A stretch of DNA of 14,573 nucleotides from JBEBGV01 sp040081265 (GCA_040081265.1 JBEBGV010000094.1:1-14573), one strand, 5' to 3'. Positions 6,178 through 14,101 are shown, numbered from the stretch's first letter. The notes: a model not told the origin generated them from the letters alone. Numbers and translations: made by a program.

Positions 6178-8590
6178 ACGACACGGTGCGGCCGTCGGTG
6201 GTGAGCGTGATCGCGCCGTCGCGGTCGGTGCGATAGACGTCAACTCCGGCACGCTCGAGCCTGGCGATCACATCGGGCGCCGGGTGACCAAAGCGGTTTC
6301 CCCGGCCGCAGCTGATCAACGCGAACTGCGGCCGCCACGCGTCGATGAGCGCGTCAGACGTAGACGTGCGGCTGCCGTGATGCGCGACCTTGAGGATCCG
6401 GATCGCCGGTGTCCTCTTTAAATGACCTCCGACCCCATTTTCCCAATTCTTGACGAGCTGACGCTCCACGTCGGCGCTGATGTCCCCTGTCAGTAGGATA
6501 GCGACGTCGCGGTAACGCACCTCGAGGACGACGGAATCGTCGTTGCGCACCTTCGGCCGTTCCCAGTCGGGCACCTCGGGGCTCAGCACGCGCACGACGG
6601 CGTCTCCCTGCCTCCACTCGTCACCAGCCCGCACCTCGCGCACCACGGTGCCACGCACACGCGACTCCGCGCGAAGCTCGTTCACCGCAACGTTCCGCGG
6701 CACCGGGATGCCCTCGAGCAGTGCCTCTGGCGAGAAGGACTCGACGATCGCCCGTGCGCCGCCAATGTGGTCGGGATCGCCGTGAGTCACAAGCAGACGC
6801 TCGACGTGCCGGACACCCCGCGCCCACAGGGCCGGCCGCAGTACGCGGTCGCCGATGTCGAAGCCGCCACCGCCGAAGGGCGCGCCGCCAGTGTCTACCA
6901 GCATCGACCCTCCACCCGGCCACTCGATGTGCATCGCCTCCCCCTGTCCCACATCGAACATCGTCAGCCGGAGTTGATCACGCGGGCGCTCTTCAGGTAC
7001 GAGCCATGCCCCGGTGACGATGGCGGCGCCAATAATCGCGGCGATGGCGGCGGCGCGGAACCGTCGACCGTCGCGCAGGAAGATGGCGATGCCCCCGGTC
7101 AGGTAGTAGAGAAGGACCAGCAGCGGTGGGGGCGGCGGCGTCCGCGTCGTCAGCCATGGCAGCACGTCCACCAGACGCGTGGACCCAACCAGTGCCGATG
7201 CAGCCTGATGGGCGATCCAGCCTGCCCACTCCCCTGCCGCTTCGCTGAAGGCGCCGAGACCGAGCGCGAAGCCCGCGAGCTGGACGATGGTCATCAGCGG
7301 GATCGCCACGAGGTTGAGCAGGATCCCTACGACCGTCACGCGGCTGAAGGCGGACGCACCGACCGGCAGCAGCACCACTTCGGTGGCCAGCGAGGCGAGG
7401 ACAGCGGCCAGGAGCCAGCGGAGGATCGCCGGATATGGCCTCAATCGAGCCACGAACGGCACGACACCGAGCAGCGCGGCGGTCGCCGCAAACGTCAACA
7501 GGAAGCCGGCGTCGACGACGTCGAGCGGGTCTAGCGCCACGGTCGTGGCCACGGCGACCGCGATGGCCTGCCAGGGCGGTGCGCGGTGGTCAATCAATCG
7601 CGCCGCCAGATAGATCATCGCCATCAGCACGGCCCTGAACACCGACGGCCCGGCCACCACGACCTGCGCGTACACCATCAGCAAGGCCATCGTCGCGGCG
7701 GTGGAGGTGCGTCCGGACAGCGCGATGCATCTGCACAGCAGGAGTACGCAGCCGACGAGGATGGCGATGTTTCCGCCCGAGATCGCCAGCACGTGGTACA
7801 CGCCTGCCGCCTGCAGCCGCTCTCGCACATCGTCGGGGAGCGCTGTGCGGTCGCCGATCAGTACCGCTGTAACGATGGCGTCGGAGATGGCGCTGTGTGG
7901 CCTCACCCACCGCGCCGAGGCGCGACGGACGAGGGCGCGAACGTCTGCTGCCCGCTCCTGTCGCCACAAGCCGGGTGAGATGACGTCAATCAGAAGCGCG
8001 CTCTTCGCCGACGCAAAGAGGGTGGTGCCGTTCATCGCGAGGCTCCGCTCGAAATCGGGCACGCCGGGATTCAGGTAGCGCGCCGGTCGCCGGAATGTGA
8101 GCGGCGCGGTAACCGTTCGCCCCGCGCGCAGGCGAAGAATGGCTTCGGCAGGGACGTCTCCGCCGATGCTGACGCTCACGCCGCCGTCTACAGTGCGCCA
8201 CTCCCCTTCGAGCTGGATCGCAACGACGCGCGCGCGCATCTGCGCGCCTGGCGGGTCAGAAGACGCGTCCTCGGTGAGGATTGCTCGTGTAAGCACCGGA
8301 GGATGGACCCCTTCCGGTCCGAGTGAATCAATCAGGAAGCCGCCGTAGCGGTCGTCCAGGACTGTGCGGAGCGTCGAGTGCAGCGCGTGCCGACGATCTG
8401 TGGTGGCCAGGAGCGCGCCGCCGCACGCGAACACCAGGACCGCCGCCGCCAGCGTGGCGCGGGCGGCCACCAGGACGGCCACGACCGCGATGCCCAGCGC
8501 GATCCAGAGGCCGCCGGCAGGCACGTCCACGAAAACACCGAGACAGGCGCCAGACAGAACGCCCAGCGCGAGAGCCATCGCCACATGCAT
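6158..8590 (-). CDS. comEC: ComEC/Rec2 DNA-uptake channel with C-terminal MBL domain
   Basis: This 810-residue inner-membrane protein corresponds to ComEC/Rec2, which passes single-stranded DNA into the cytoplasm during natural transformation. Hydrophobic helices occupy about 5-62. A soluble OB-like region follows, and then the Competence domain, which contains YHVLAISGGNIAIL (265-278), with many membrane helices to about 530. The C-terminal metallo-beta-lactamase domain starts at MFDVGQGEAMHIEWPGG (544-560), with THGDPDHIGG (602-611) and later VAHHGSRTS and FGHP. All three regions expected of a full-length ComEC are present. An unusual 11-residue insert sits near 715-725 (see the separate entry). 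The start is taken at the first ATG (8590), which lacks a strong ribosome site and lies in a small dyad (8587-8600); the ATG at 8578 is an alternative. Whether the strain is transformable cannot be told from one gene. Confidence 0.93.
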   Translation of the reverse strand: MHVAMALALGVLSGACLGVFVDVPAGGLWIALGIAVVAVLVAARATLAAAVLVFACGGALLATTDRRHALHSTLRTVLDDRYGGFLIDSLGPEGVHPPVLTRAILTEDASSDPPGAQMRARVVAIQLEGEWRTVDGGVSVSIGGDVPAEAILRLRAGRTVTAPLTFRRPARYLNPGVPDFERSLAMNGTTLFASAKSALLIDVISPGLWRQERAADVRALVRRASARWVRPHSAISDAIVTAVLIGDRTALPDDVRERLQAAGVYHVLAISGGNIAILVGCVLLLCRCIALSGRTSTAATMALLMVYAQVVVAGPSVFRAVLMAMIYLAARLIDHRAPPWQAIAVAVATTVALDPLDVVDAGFLLTFAATAALLGVVPFVARLRPYPAILRWLLAAVLASLATEVVLLPVGASAFSRVTVVGILLNLVAIPLMTIVQLAGFALGLGAFSEAAGEWAGWIAHQAASALVGSTRLVDVLPWLTTRTPPPPPLLVLLYYLTGGIAIFLRDGRRFRAAAIAAIIGAAIVTGAWLVPEERPRDQLRLTMFDVGQGEAMHIEWPGGGSMLVDTGGAPFGGGGFDIGDRVLRPALWARGVRHVERLLVTHGDPDHIGGARAIVESFSPEALLEGIPVPRNVAVNELRAESRVRGTVVREVRAGDEWRQGDAVVRVLSPEVPDWERPKVRNDDSVVLEVRYRDVAILLTGDISADVERQLVKNWENGVGGHLKRTPAIRILKVAHHGSRTSTSDALIDAWRPQFALISCGRGNRFGHPAPDVIARLERAGVDVYRTDRDGAITLTTDGRTVSFTPALP
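6417..6448 (-). repeat. Probable repeat-derived in-frame insert within comEC
   Basis: This stretch is more AT-rich than its surroundings. On the minus strand it reads AATTGGGAAAATGGGGTCGG followed by AGGTCATTTAAA. It encodes NWENGVGGHLK, placed between the conserved ISADVERQL and the strand leading into LKVAHHGSRTS of the beta-lactamase domain, where ComEC proteins normally have a short loop. The GGGGTCGGAGGTCATTT core looks like interspersed repeats I recall from Acidobacteriota, but there is no second copy in this window, so the assignment is tentative. Confidence 0.5.
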
Positions 8591-8621
8591 CGCGTGATGC
8601 AGTGCAAGATGCGTGTCGGGC

Positions 8622-8664
8622 GGCGGGTACGCAGGCTACAAGACAGACCCGCCCTACGTACGAA
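8622..8664 (+). repeat. REP-like element, comEC/phoD spacer, copy 1
   Basis: GGCGGGT (8622-8628) and ACCCGCC (8647-8653) form an inverted repeat with a long 18-base loop. The right flank GACCCGCCCTACGTACGAA (8646-8664) is identical over 19 bases to positions 7-25. It looks like a degenerate member of the family seen at 1-25 and 1482-1510, lying 31 bases upstream of the comEC start. Confidence 0.7.
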
Positions 8665-8734
8665 GGAATTGAGATGTCCAGGGACGTACGGGGCCGAAGA
8701 TTCTGCGTAGCTGGCCGCGTCCGGGTTACGTAGT

Positions 8735-8753
8735 CCGGGTCCGAAGGACCCGG
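8735..8753 (-). repeat. REP-like hairpin just after phoD
   Basis: CCGGGTCC and GGACCCGG form a perfect 8-base-pair stem around three bases. Read on the minus strand, the top of the stem is C-TTCG-G, an exceptionally stable tetraloop. The flanking TACGTA (8727-8732) identifies it as an inverted member of the same family as 1-25. It begins four bases after the phoD stop and has no T-tract behind it, so it may act as a 3' stabiliser or a Rho-dependent end rather than an intrinsic terminator. Confidence 0.75.
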
Positions 8754-8757
8754 CAAC

Positions 8758-10314
8758 TCACCCCTGTTGTAACCCGGGGCGGCCGGCTTCGACGACGAAT
8801 GCACCCGAGGAGCGCACGCGGCCATCCGGGACGGACACGGTATCCAGCACCTTGAAGTCAGCGCGAAGCTCGTTCGGGGTCACCGTGCAGGCGACGTAGC
8901 CTCGGCGGTTGCTGTGATGCCTGACGTGCGGGTTGTCGTCCTTGATGCGCAGCCACTCGGTGCTTATGTCTGTCCCGTCACCACCTGAGCTGATCGACGT
9001 GTTGGTCAACTCGACGCCGATCGTCGCCGAGCGTGCATCGCGAAAGTCTGACTTGAGCTCGGCCGCGTAGTGCTCATGGACATCGCCTGACAAGACGATC
9101 GGGTTGGCGGCCTTCGTCTCCGTGAGGCTGCGATAGAGCCGTGTGCGGGCCGCGGTGTAGCCGTCCCAGCTGTCCATCGAATAGGGACCATCCGGGCGGA
9201 CAGCCGACCGGTTCATGGCGAACGATGGCGTCTGCTGGGCGATCACTGTCCACGTTGCTTTTGCTGAGGCGAGGTTGGCGTGCAGCCAGGTCTCCTGCGC
9301 GGCGCCGAGCATCGTTCGATCAGCGGCGAGCGCATCAGCGCACTGGCGTTGATAGTTGTCGCCGCAGACCTGGTCCGATCGGTACTGCCGGGTGTCGAGC
9401 ACGTTCAGATCGATTAACGAGCCGAACTGGAGGCGACGGTACATCCGGAGGTCAGGCCCCCGCGGGAACGCTGAGGCGCGCACCGGCATCGCCTCGTACC
9501 AGGCTTGATACGCAGCGGCGCGGCGCAGCAGAAATACCTCAGGAGACGTGCCGAACTCGTCGATCGCGCTCGCGTAATCGTCGGCTACCTCGTGGTCGTC
9601 GAACGACATGATGAAAGGCGTCGAGGCGTGCGCGGCGCGCAGGTTCGGATCGGTTCGATATTGCGCGTATCGATTGCGATAGTCCACGACCGTGAACAGC
9701 TCGTCCCCGATGTGCTGGCGGACGGCCCAGTCGTTGCGCGCGCCGATGGCGCGCTGTTCGTAGAGATAGTCCCCCGTATAGAAGACGAAGTCGAACTGCT
9801 GGGCGGCAATATCCCTGTAGGCGGTGAAAAGGCCTTGTTCCCAGTGCGCGCACCCGCACGTCGCAAACCGCAGGCGATCAACACGAGCACCGGCCGCCGG
9901 AGCGGTCACCAGCCGCCCGATCTGGCTGGTCTCGTTGCCGACGCGGAAGCGGTACCAATACTCACGTCCGGCGAAGAGGTTGGTCAGCTCGACGTGCACG
10001 CTGTGTCCAAGTTCCGGTCGTGCGATGGTGGTGCCTCTCTGGACGATGTCGTAGCAGCCGGCATCGGCGGCGACTTCCCACCGCACCTCGAGCGGGGCCA
10101 TCGGCATGCCCCCGCCGTCGAGCGGCTTGGGCGCCAGTCGTGTCCAGATCACAGCTCCGTCTGGAGCGGGGTCACCGGAGGCCACGCCGAGAGAGAAGGG
10201 ATAGTCGGAGAACGTGGCCTGCGCGAAGGCCCGGCGCTCGACGAGGGGGTGCGCCAGGGTGGCCATGCCAAGCGTCCACGCCAGCTTCAGGAGGTCACGA
10301 CGTCGCGCGTCCAT
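8758..10314 (-). CDS. phoD: Tat-exported PhoD-family alkaline phosphatase/phosphodiesterase
   Basis: This 518-residue secreted enzyme releases phosphate from phosphomono- and diesters outside the cytoplasm. The N terminus MDARRRDLLKLAWTLGMATL is a twin-arginine signal (RRxLLK plus a hydrophobic stretch), with likely cleavage after AFAQA near residue 33. A PhoD N-terminal domain follows (about 38-137: FSLGVASGDPAPDGAVIWTR). The metallophosphatase domain shows C153 in ATCGCAHWEQG, FYTGDYLYE (178-186), FDDHEVADDY (238-247), LDTRQYR (306-312) and LSGDVHEHY (408-416), the expected Ca/Fe ligands. Family length is about 500-550. The frame is open 110 codons upstream, but the Tat motif fixes the ATG at 10314. 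It is divergent from a sigma-54-type promoter 136 bases away. I saw no Pho box. Confidence 0.93.
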   Translation of the reverse strand: MDARRRDLLKLAWTLGMATLAHPLVERRAFAQATFSDYPFSLGVASGDPAPDGAVIWTRLAPKPLDGGGMPMAPLEVRWEVAADAGCYDIVQRGTTIARPELGHSVHVELTNLFAGREYWYRFRVGNETSQIGRLVTAPAAGARVDRLRFATCGCAHWEQGLFTAYRDIAAQQFDFVFYTGDYLYEQRAIGARNDWAVRQHIGDELFTVVDYRNRYAQYRTDPNLRAAHASTPFIMSFDDHEVADDYASAIDEFGTSPEVFLLRRAAAYQAWYEAMPVRASAFPRGPDLRMYRRLQFGSLIDLNVLDTRQYRSDQVCGDNYQRQCADALAADRTMLGAAQETWLHANLASAKATWTVIAQQTPSFAMNRSAVRPDGPYSMDSWDGYTAARTRLYRSLTETKAANPIVLSGDVHEHYAAELKSDFRDARSATIGVELTNTSISSGGDGTDISTEWLRIKDDNPHVRHHSNRRGYVACTVTPNELRADFKVLDTVSVPDGRVRSSGAFVVEAGRPGLQQG

Positions 10315-10339
10315 TGGCCCAGATCCTACGCGATTCGCC

Positions 10340-10368
10340 AATTCCACGGTCGGGCTGGAAATTCCACG
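10340..10368 (+). promoter_or_regulatory. Direct repeats upstream of a sigma-54 promoter (possible activator site)
   Basis: AATTCCACG occurs at 10340-10348 and again at 10360-10368, exactly 20 bases apart (about two helical turns). Each is followed within a few bases by GGTCGGG (10348-10354, 10372-10378). The second copy sits in the dyad TGGAA-A-TTCCA (10356-10366). The pair lies about 110-135 bases before the predicted transcription start, the usual distance for binding sites of sigma-54 activators. It could also serve phoD, whose start is close by on the other strand. Confidence 0.4.
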
Positions 10369-10449
10369 CGAGGTCGGGACAGTTCTCGGCGGGGGCAGGC
10401 CGCGGGAAGACTTTCGATGCGGGACCTTTGCGCGGGAAACCCCGCACCG

Positions 10450-10465
10450 AGGCACGCAGGTTGCA
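10450..10465 (+). promoter_or_regulatory. Sigma-54 (RpoN) -24/-12 promoter
   Basis: The sequence AGGCACGCAGGTTGCA matches the consensus TGGCACG-N4-TTGC(A/T) at every defined base except the first. The GG of the -24 element and the GC of the -12 element have the required spacing. Transcription would start near 10476, just ahead of the ribosome site at 10477-10482 and the ATG at 10490. An RpoN activator should be needed; none is encoded in this window. Confidence 0.65.
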
Positions 10466-10476
10466 CAGACACAGCC

Positions 10477-10482
10477 AGAGGA
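10477..10482 (+). promoter_or_regulatory. Ribosome binding site of the small His/Met-rich protein
   Basis: AGAGGA ends seven bases before the ATG at 10490. It fixes that ATG as the start rather than earlier in-frame codons that run antisense to phoD. Confidence 0.75.
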
Positions 10483-10489
10483 ACCGTCC

Positions 10490-10843
10490 ATGAACACCAA
10501 CAGACTCCTGGTTGCCGCCGTGCTGGCGGTCGTTCTTGTGGGGCCCACAGGCATCGCTCGCGCGCAGGGGCCTGCAACGCCGCCAGCGCCCGTCGCGCCG
10601 GCGACCCACGACCATGACCACGCCGCACCCGTCGCCGAGGCCAAGGCAGCCGAGTCCGGGATGATGGAGAAGATGAAGGCGGATGAAGCCAGACTCGACG
10701 CGCTGGTGACGGCGATGAACGCGGCGCCGCGAGAGGGTCAGCTGGCCGCGCTCATGGCGGTGGTGAACGAGCTGGTGGGCCAGCACAAGGCCATGCACGC
10801 CAAGATGGCCGACAAGGACGGCAAGGGCATGATGGCGCGTTGA
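10490..10843 (+). CDS. Small exported His/Met-rich protein of unknown function
   Basis: This 117-residue protein has a clear Sec signal peptide (NTNRLLVAAVLAVVLVGPTG, likely cut after ARA at residue 25). The mature part starts with an Ala/Pro-rich linker containing H40-D-H-D-H44. A helical segment rich in methionine and charged residues follows (about 57-108: MMEKMKADEARLD, LMAVVNELVGQHKAMHAKM), and the protein ends GMMAR. No cysteine or enzyme motif is visible. His and Met clusters in a periplasmic protein suggest metal binding (copper or similar) or a stress-chaperone role, but this is inference; I do not recognise a named family. Expression is probably controlled by the sigma-54 promoter just upstream. 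It converges on the PKHD hydroxylase gene with only four bases between the stop codons. Confidence 0.82.
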   Translation: MNTNRLLVAAVLAVVLVGPTGIARAQGPATPPAPVAPATHDHDHAAPVAEAKAAESGMMEKMKADEARLDALVTAMNAAPREGQLAALMAVVNELVGQHKAMHAKMADKDGKGMMAR

Positions 10844-10847
10844 TCGC

Positions 10848-11528
10848 CTACATCTCAGCCCAGCGTCTGAGCAGGTTGTGGTACACGGCGGTCAGTTGCA
10901 CGACCGCTGCATGTGACGGCATGTCGACTGCCAGGCGCTGGATGGCCGTGTCCAGATCGAACAGCAGCGTCCGATCGCTGTCGTCCCGCACCATGCTCTG
11001 AATCCAGAAGAACGACGCCATGCGCGCACCGCGCGTGACCGGGGCGACACGGTGAAGGCTGCTCGCCGGGTAGAGCACCATGTGCCCGGCCGGAAGCTTC
11101 ACCGAGTGCACGCCGTAGGTGTCTTCGACCAGGAGCTCGCCGCCCTCGTAGTCTTCGGGCTCGGCAAGAAAGAGCGTGGCGGACAGATCGGTGCGAATGC
11201 GCAGCGGCGAGCCAGGAAACTGTCGAATCGAGTTGTCGACGTGGTTACCGAACGCCTGCCCTCCGCTGTAGCGATTGAAGAGCGGTGGGAAGACGCGAAG
11301 TGGCAGGGCGGCCGACACGAAGAGCGCGTTGCCCTGCAGGGCCGTGAGCACGAGATCGCCGAGTTCGCGCGCAACGGGATGGTCGTCGGGTAGCTGCACG
11401 TTGTTCTTCACCCGCGCAGACTGATGGCCGGCGGTGACGCGACCATCCACCCAGTCAGCGGCGTGGAGCAGGCGACGCGCGTGCGCCACTTGCTCCACGG
11501 TCAAGACGTCCGGGATCTGAAGAACCAC
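10848..11528 (-). CDS. piuC: PKHD-type Fe(II)/2-oxoglutarate hydroxylase, PiuC/YbiX family
   Basis: This 226-residue protein matches the PiuC/YbiX family in length and sequence throughout. The family contains putative 2-oxoglutarate- and Fe(II)-dependent dioxygenases linked to iron-siderophore uptake. Iron ligands are H96-x-D98 (FGNHVDN) and H159 (SSLHRVAPVTRGAR); R169 is the likely 2-oxoglutarate anchor. Family blocks ADWVDGRVTAGHQSARVKNN, LPLRVFPPLFNRYSGG and ASFFWIQSMVRDD are all present, ending in YHNLLRRWAEM. The start is a GTG at 11528 (MVLQIPDVL), which gives exactly the family N terminus; a longer in-frame ATG at 11609 would overlap the receptor gene and add unrelated residues. It begins one base after the receptor stop, so translation is probably coupled. 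The reaction catalysed by this family is not settled. Confidence 0.93.
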   Translation of the reverse strand: MVLQIPDVLTVEQVAHARRLLHAADWVDGRVTAGHQSARVKNNVQLPDDHPVARELGDLVLTALQGNALFVSAALPLRVFPPLFNRYSGGQAFGNHVDNSIRQFPGSPLRIRTDLSATLFLAEPEDYEGGELLVEDTYGVHSVKLPAGHMVLYPASSLHRVAPVTRGARMASFFWIQSMVRDDSDRTLLFDLDTAIQRLAVDMPSHAAVVQLTAVYHNLLRRWAEM

Positions 11529-11529
11529 G

Positions 11530-14022
11530 TTAGAACCTGAAGACCGGGGTGATGAGCACGCCACGGCCAGGACCCGGCAGGAAGTGACCCGTGTAGCCGC
11601 GTTCGACATAACGCTCGTCAGCCAGGTTCGTTCCGTTCACCTGGACGCTGACGTGGCGGTTGATGTCGACGCTGGCCGTGGCACTGAAGAGCCAGTAGCG
11701 CGTCAGCCGCTGAATGGCTGCGGCGTTCGCGGTCGCCAGGGCATTGTTGTTGGTGAAGTAGTAGCCACCGGTGTACTGCGCGCCGCCGCCGACCATGACG
11801 TTCAGCGGCAAGCGATAGGTCGTCCACACGTTGAACGACTTCTCGGGCACGTATGGCAGCCGCTTGTCGACCTCGGCAGAGACGAGCGATTCCTTGATCT
11901 CGCCCTTCATCAGCGACAGACCCGTGAAGACGGCCCAGCGTTCGGTCAGGTTGCCGGAAAGGCCGAACTCCACGCCCGTCACCTGCTGATCGCCGGCGAG
12001 CACCGTTGCACCGGAGGCGTCGGTGGTCTTGGCGTTGGTCTTGTTGGTCCGGAACAGGGCAACGGTCGCGAAGAGGTCGCTCTTCACGTCCCATTTCGAG
12101 CCGAACTCGACGTTGTGGCTGCGTTCTGGCGGAAGGGCGGCGTTGTTGACGCCCGTTGCGGCAAGCGTGAGCCCGAAGCCGCCGTCAAACGACGGGTTGA
12201 ACGAGGTGCTGTAGGCGCCGTAGATCGTTCCCCGCTGCACAGGCTTATAGACAACGCCGGTGCGGCCACTCGCCGCCTTGTCGGTGCGCCCGAACTGCGC
12301 CGGAACGCCGGCCGCAGAAACAGTTGCGTAGTCCACCTCGATCCGATCCCAGCGGAGGCCGAGATCCACCTGCAGCTTGTCGTTGATCTTCACCGTGTCG
12401 AACGCGTACGCCGCGACGGCATGCGAGAGCGCGTCGGAACTGGCGCCGGTCCGCGTAATCGCTGGCGCATAGACCTGCGTCGGGTCGGGATTGAACAGAT
12501 CGGTGACGGGCGGACGTCCGTTGGTAAACAGGTCGGTCGCGGCATAGCTGGGCTGCATGTCGCGCGCCAGTTCGAGGCCGGTCACGGCATCGTGCTCGAG
12601 CGCGCCGGTGGAAAACGTCGCGCTGAAATCGGTCTGATTGGTCACCGTCGTATCGACGCGGTACTGATACTTGGTGTCGGTGCGACGGATCTGGGGAACA
12701 GCCGGGTTGTACCCGGGGTCGGTGGCGGCGTTGGCGGGAAGGGCGGCGCGCGGCGATGTCACCACGCGGTCGAGGTTGTTGCGACCAAAGCGAACCAGAT
12801 TGCGGACGCTGCGACCGCGCCCGAATCGATGCTCGACCGTCGCCGTCACGACGTCCGAGGTCATCTTCTCGTAGTCGCGCGAGAGGAGGCCGTAGAAGTT
12901 GCTGAAGTCGATGTCGTCCACCGTCTTGCCTGCGGCCACCGCCAGGTCGGGCAGCGTGCCGGGCAGACCATAGTCGGGCAGGTTGTCGGTGTTGAGTCGC
13001 TGATAGCCGAGGGTGAACGTGGTGGGACGGCCGAGTCCGAAGCCTAGAGACGGCGCGAATCCCCACGCCTTGCTGGTGATCTCATCACGCCCGGGAACGC
13101 CGGAGTCCTGCCACATCCCGTTGACACGGAAGGCCACTGTGTCGCTCAACCGCTGGTTGAGGTCGACGGTCCCGCGACGCTGCGACGCGTTGCCGGCGTT
13201 GAGGCGCACCTCGGCGGCGTCCTGCAACGTGGCTGTCTTGGTCACCAGGTTGATTGACCCGCCGGTGGACCCACGCCCCGTCGTCACAGATGACGGGCCC
13301 TTCGCCACTTCGACGGCTTCGGTGTTGAAGATGTCGCGACTGGTCACGCCCGGGTCGCGCGCACCATCGATGTAGACATCGTTGCGGGCGCTGAAACCAC
13401 GAATATTGATGTTGTCGCCAGGGGCGGCCCCGCCCTCGCCCGCCGTGATCGTGATGCCGGGTGTGTTTCGGAGCGCGTCACGCAACGAGGTCGCAGCCTG
13501 CTCCTGGAACACGGTCTGCGGGATGACGACGACCGTCTGTGGGGTGTCACGCAGGGGCTCGATGTACTTGGGTGACGCGGGCGCCGGCGCTTCGCCGCGC
13601 ACGGCGACAAACTCGTCCACACCGCGGACCGACAGTGTGGCCACGCGACTCGAAATCACGGCACCCACCGACGTGCCCATCAACAGCCGCTCCATCGCCT
13701 GCTGCGCAGTCATCGAGCCGATCACACCGGGCGACTGGATCATCGCCAGGCCGCTATCGGCGAACGTGACACGAAGTCCGGTCACACGCGCGAACTCGTT
13801 CATGACCGTGTCAAGGGACCCCGCCGCGATGTGAAACTCGAGGGTCGTTGCCTGGCCGACGGTGCCCTGCGCGTTCGCCTGCGGAGTGCCCGGTGCTTGC
13901 GCGAACACCGGACGGGCGGTGGCGCCTGACGCCATCACTGCGGCGCTGAGGACGAACATCCGGGCCACACCACGACGACGACGGCGTGAGGACTGGAAGG
14001 GAGTGCTGTACTGATTCTTCAT
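11530..14022 (-). CDS. TonB-dependent siderophore receptor with STN domain (Fiu/PiuA-like)
   Basis: This 830-residue outer-membrane receptor imports ferric siderophore using TonB energy. The N terminus has an Arg-rich stretch and a hydrophobic signal ending near FAQA (42). An STN domain (about 61-132: LEFHIAAGSLDTVMNEFARVTG) follows; in FpvA/FecA-type receptors this domain signals to a periplasmic anti-sigma factor. The plug (about 155-262) shows RDTPQTVVVIPQ, NINIRGFSARNDVYIDGARD and VAKGPSSVTTGRGSTGGSINLVTK. The beta-barrel runs to the C-terminal phenylalanine (VFRF), the usual outer-membrane assembly signal. The plug resembles catecholate-type receptors such as Fiu. No anti-sigma/ECF pair is in view. 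Its partners are a PiuC-like hydroxylase immediately downstream and a PepSY membrane protein upstream. Confidence 0.93.
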   Translation of the reverse strand: MKNQYSTPFQSSRRRRRGVARMFVLSAAVMASGATARPVFAQAPGTPQANAQGTVGQATTLEFHIAAGSLDTVMNEFARVTGLRVTFADSGLAMIQSPGVIGSMTAQQAMERLLMGTSVGAVISSRVATLSVRGVDEFVAVRGEAPAPASPKYIEPLRDTPQTVVVIPQTVFQEQAATSLRDALRNTPGITITAGEGGAAPGDNINIRGFSARNDVYIDGARDPGVTSRDIFNTEAVEVAKGPSSVTTGRGSTGGSINLVTKTATLQDAAEVRLNAGNASQRRGTVDLNQRLSDTVAFRVNGMWQDSGVPGRDEITSKAWGFAPSLGFGLGRPTTFTLGYQRLNTDNLPDYGLPGTLPDLAVAAGKTVDDIDFSNFYGLLSRDYEKMTSDVVTATVEHRFGRGRSVRNLVRFGRNNLDRVVTSPRAALPANAATDPGYNPAVPQIRRTDTKYQYRVDTTVTNQTDFSATFSTGALEHDAVTGLELARDMQPSYAATDLFTNGRPPVTDLFNPDPTQVYAPAITRTGASSDALSHAVAAYAFDTVKINDKLQVDLGLRWDRIEVDYATVSAAGVPAQFGRTDKAASGRTGVVYKPVQRGTIYGAYSTSFNPSFDGGFGLTLAATGVNNAALPPERSHNVEFGSKWDVKSDLFATVALFRTNKTNAKTTDASGATVLAGDQQVTGVEFGLSGNLTERWAVFTGLSLMKGEIKESLVSAEVDKRLPYVPEKSFNVWTTYRLPLNVMVGGGAQYTGGYYFTNNNALATANAAAIQRLTRYWLFSATASVDINRHVSVQVNGTNLADERYVERGYTGHFLPGPGRGVLITPVFRF

Positions 14023-14025
14023 AGG

Positions 14026-14040
14026 CGAGATCCAATCTCA
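14026..14040 (-). promoter_or_regulatory. Weak Fur-box-like dyad before the receptor gene
   Basis: On the minus strand TGAGATT-G-GATCTCG lies 3-17 bases before the receptor ATG. It has the 7-1-7 layout of a Fur half-site pair, with the core GAGAT...ATCTC perfectly symmetrical, but it departs from the TGATAAT consensus. Iron repression of the receptor is expected from the gene's role; this site is only a candidate. Confidence 0.25.
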
Positions 14041-14101
14041 ATTAGAAGGGAGCAGGAGAAGGCGTTGAGACCCGAGTCGCTGAAACGCATGTGATGAAGG
14101 A

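Noticed and set aside
8735..8753. Rho-independent terminator for phoD
   Set aside because: Strong hairpin but no T-tract on the minus strand, and its flanks match the interspersed palindrome family, so it is listed as a repeat.
9505..10617. A 370-codon plus-strand open frame across the phoD 5' half and the intergenic region
   Set aside because: Mostly antisense to phoD and low-complexity; it also overlaps the well-supported small-protein gene in another frame.
11529..11609. Longer N terminus for the PiuC-like hydroxylase from an upstream ATG
   Set aside because: It would overlap the receptor C terminus and add 27 residues unlike the family; the GTG at 11528 gives the standard 226-residue protein.
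11584..13047. A 487-codon plus-strand open frame opposite the TonB receptor
   Set aside because: Val/Arg/Gly-rich shadow of a receptor with full plug and barrel motifs; no signal of its own.
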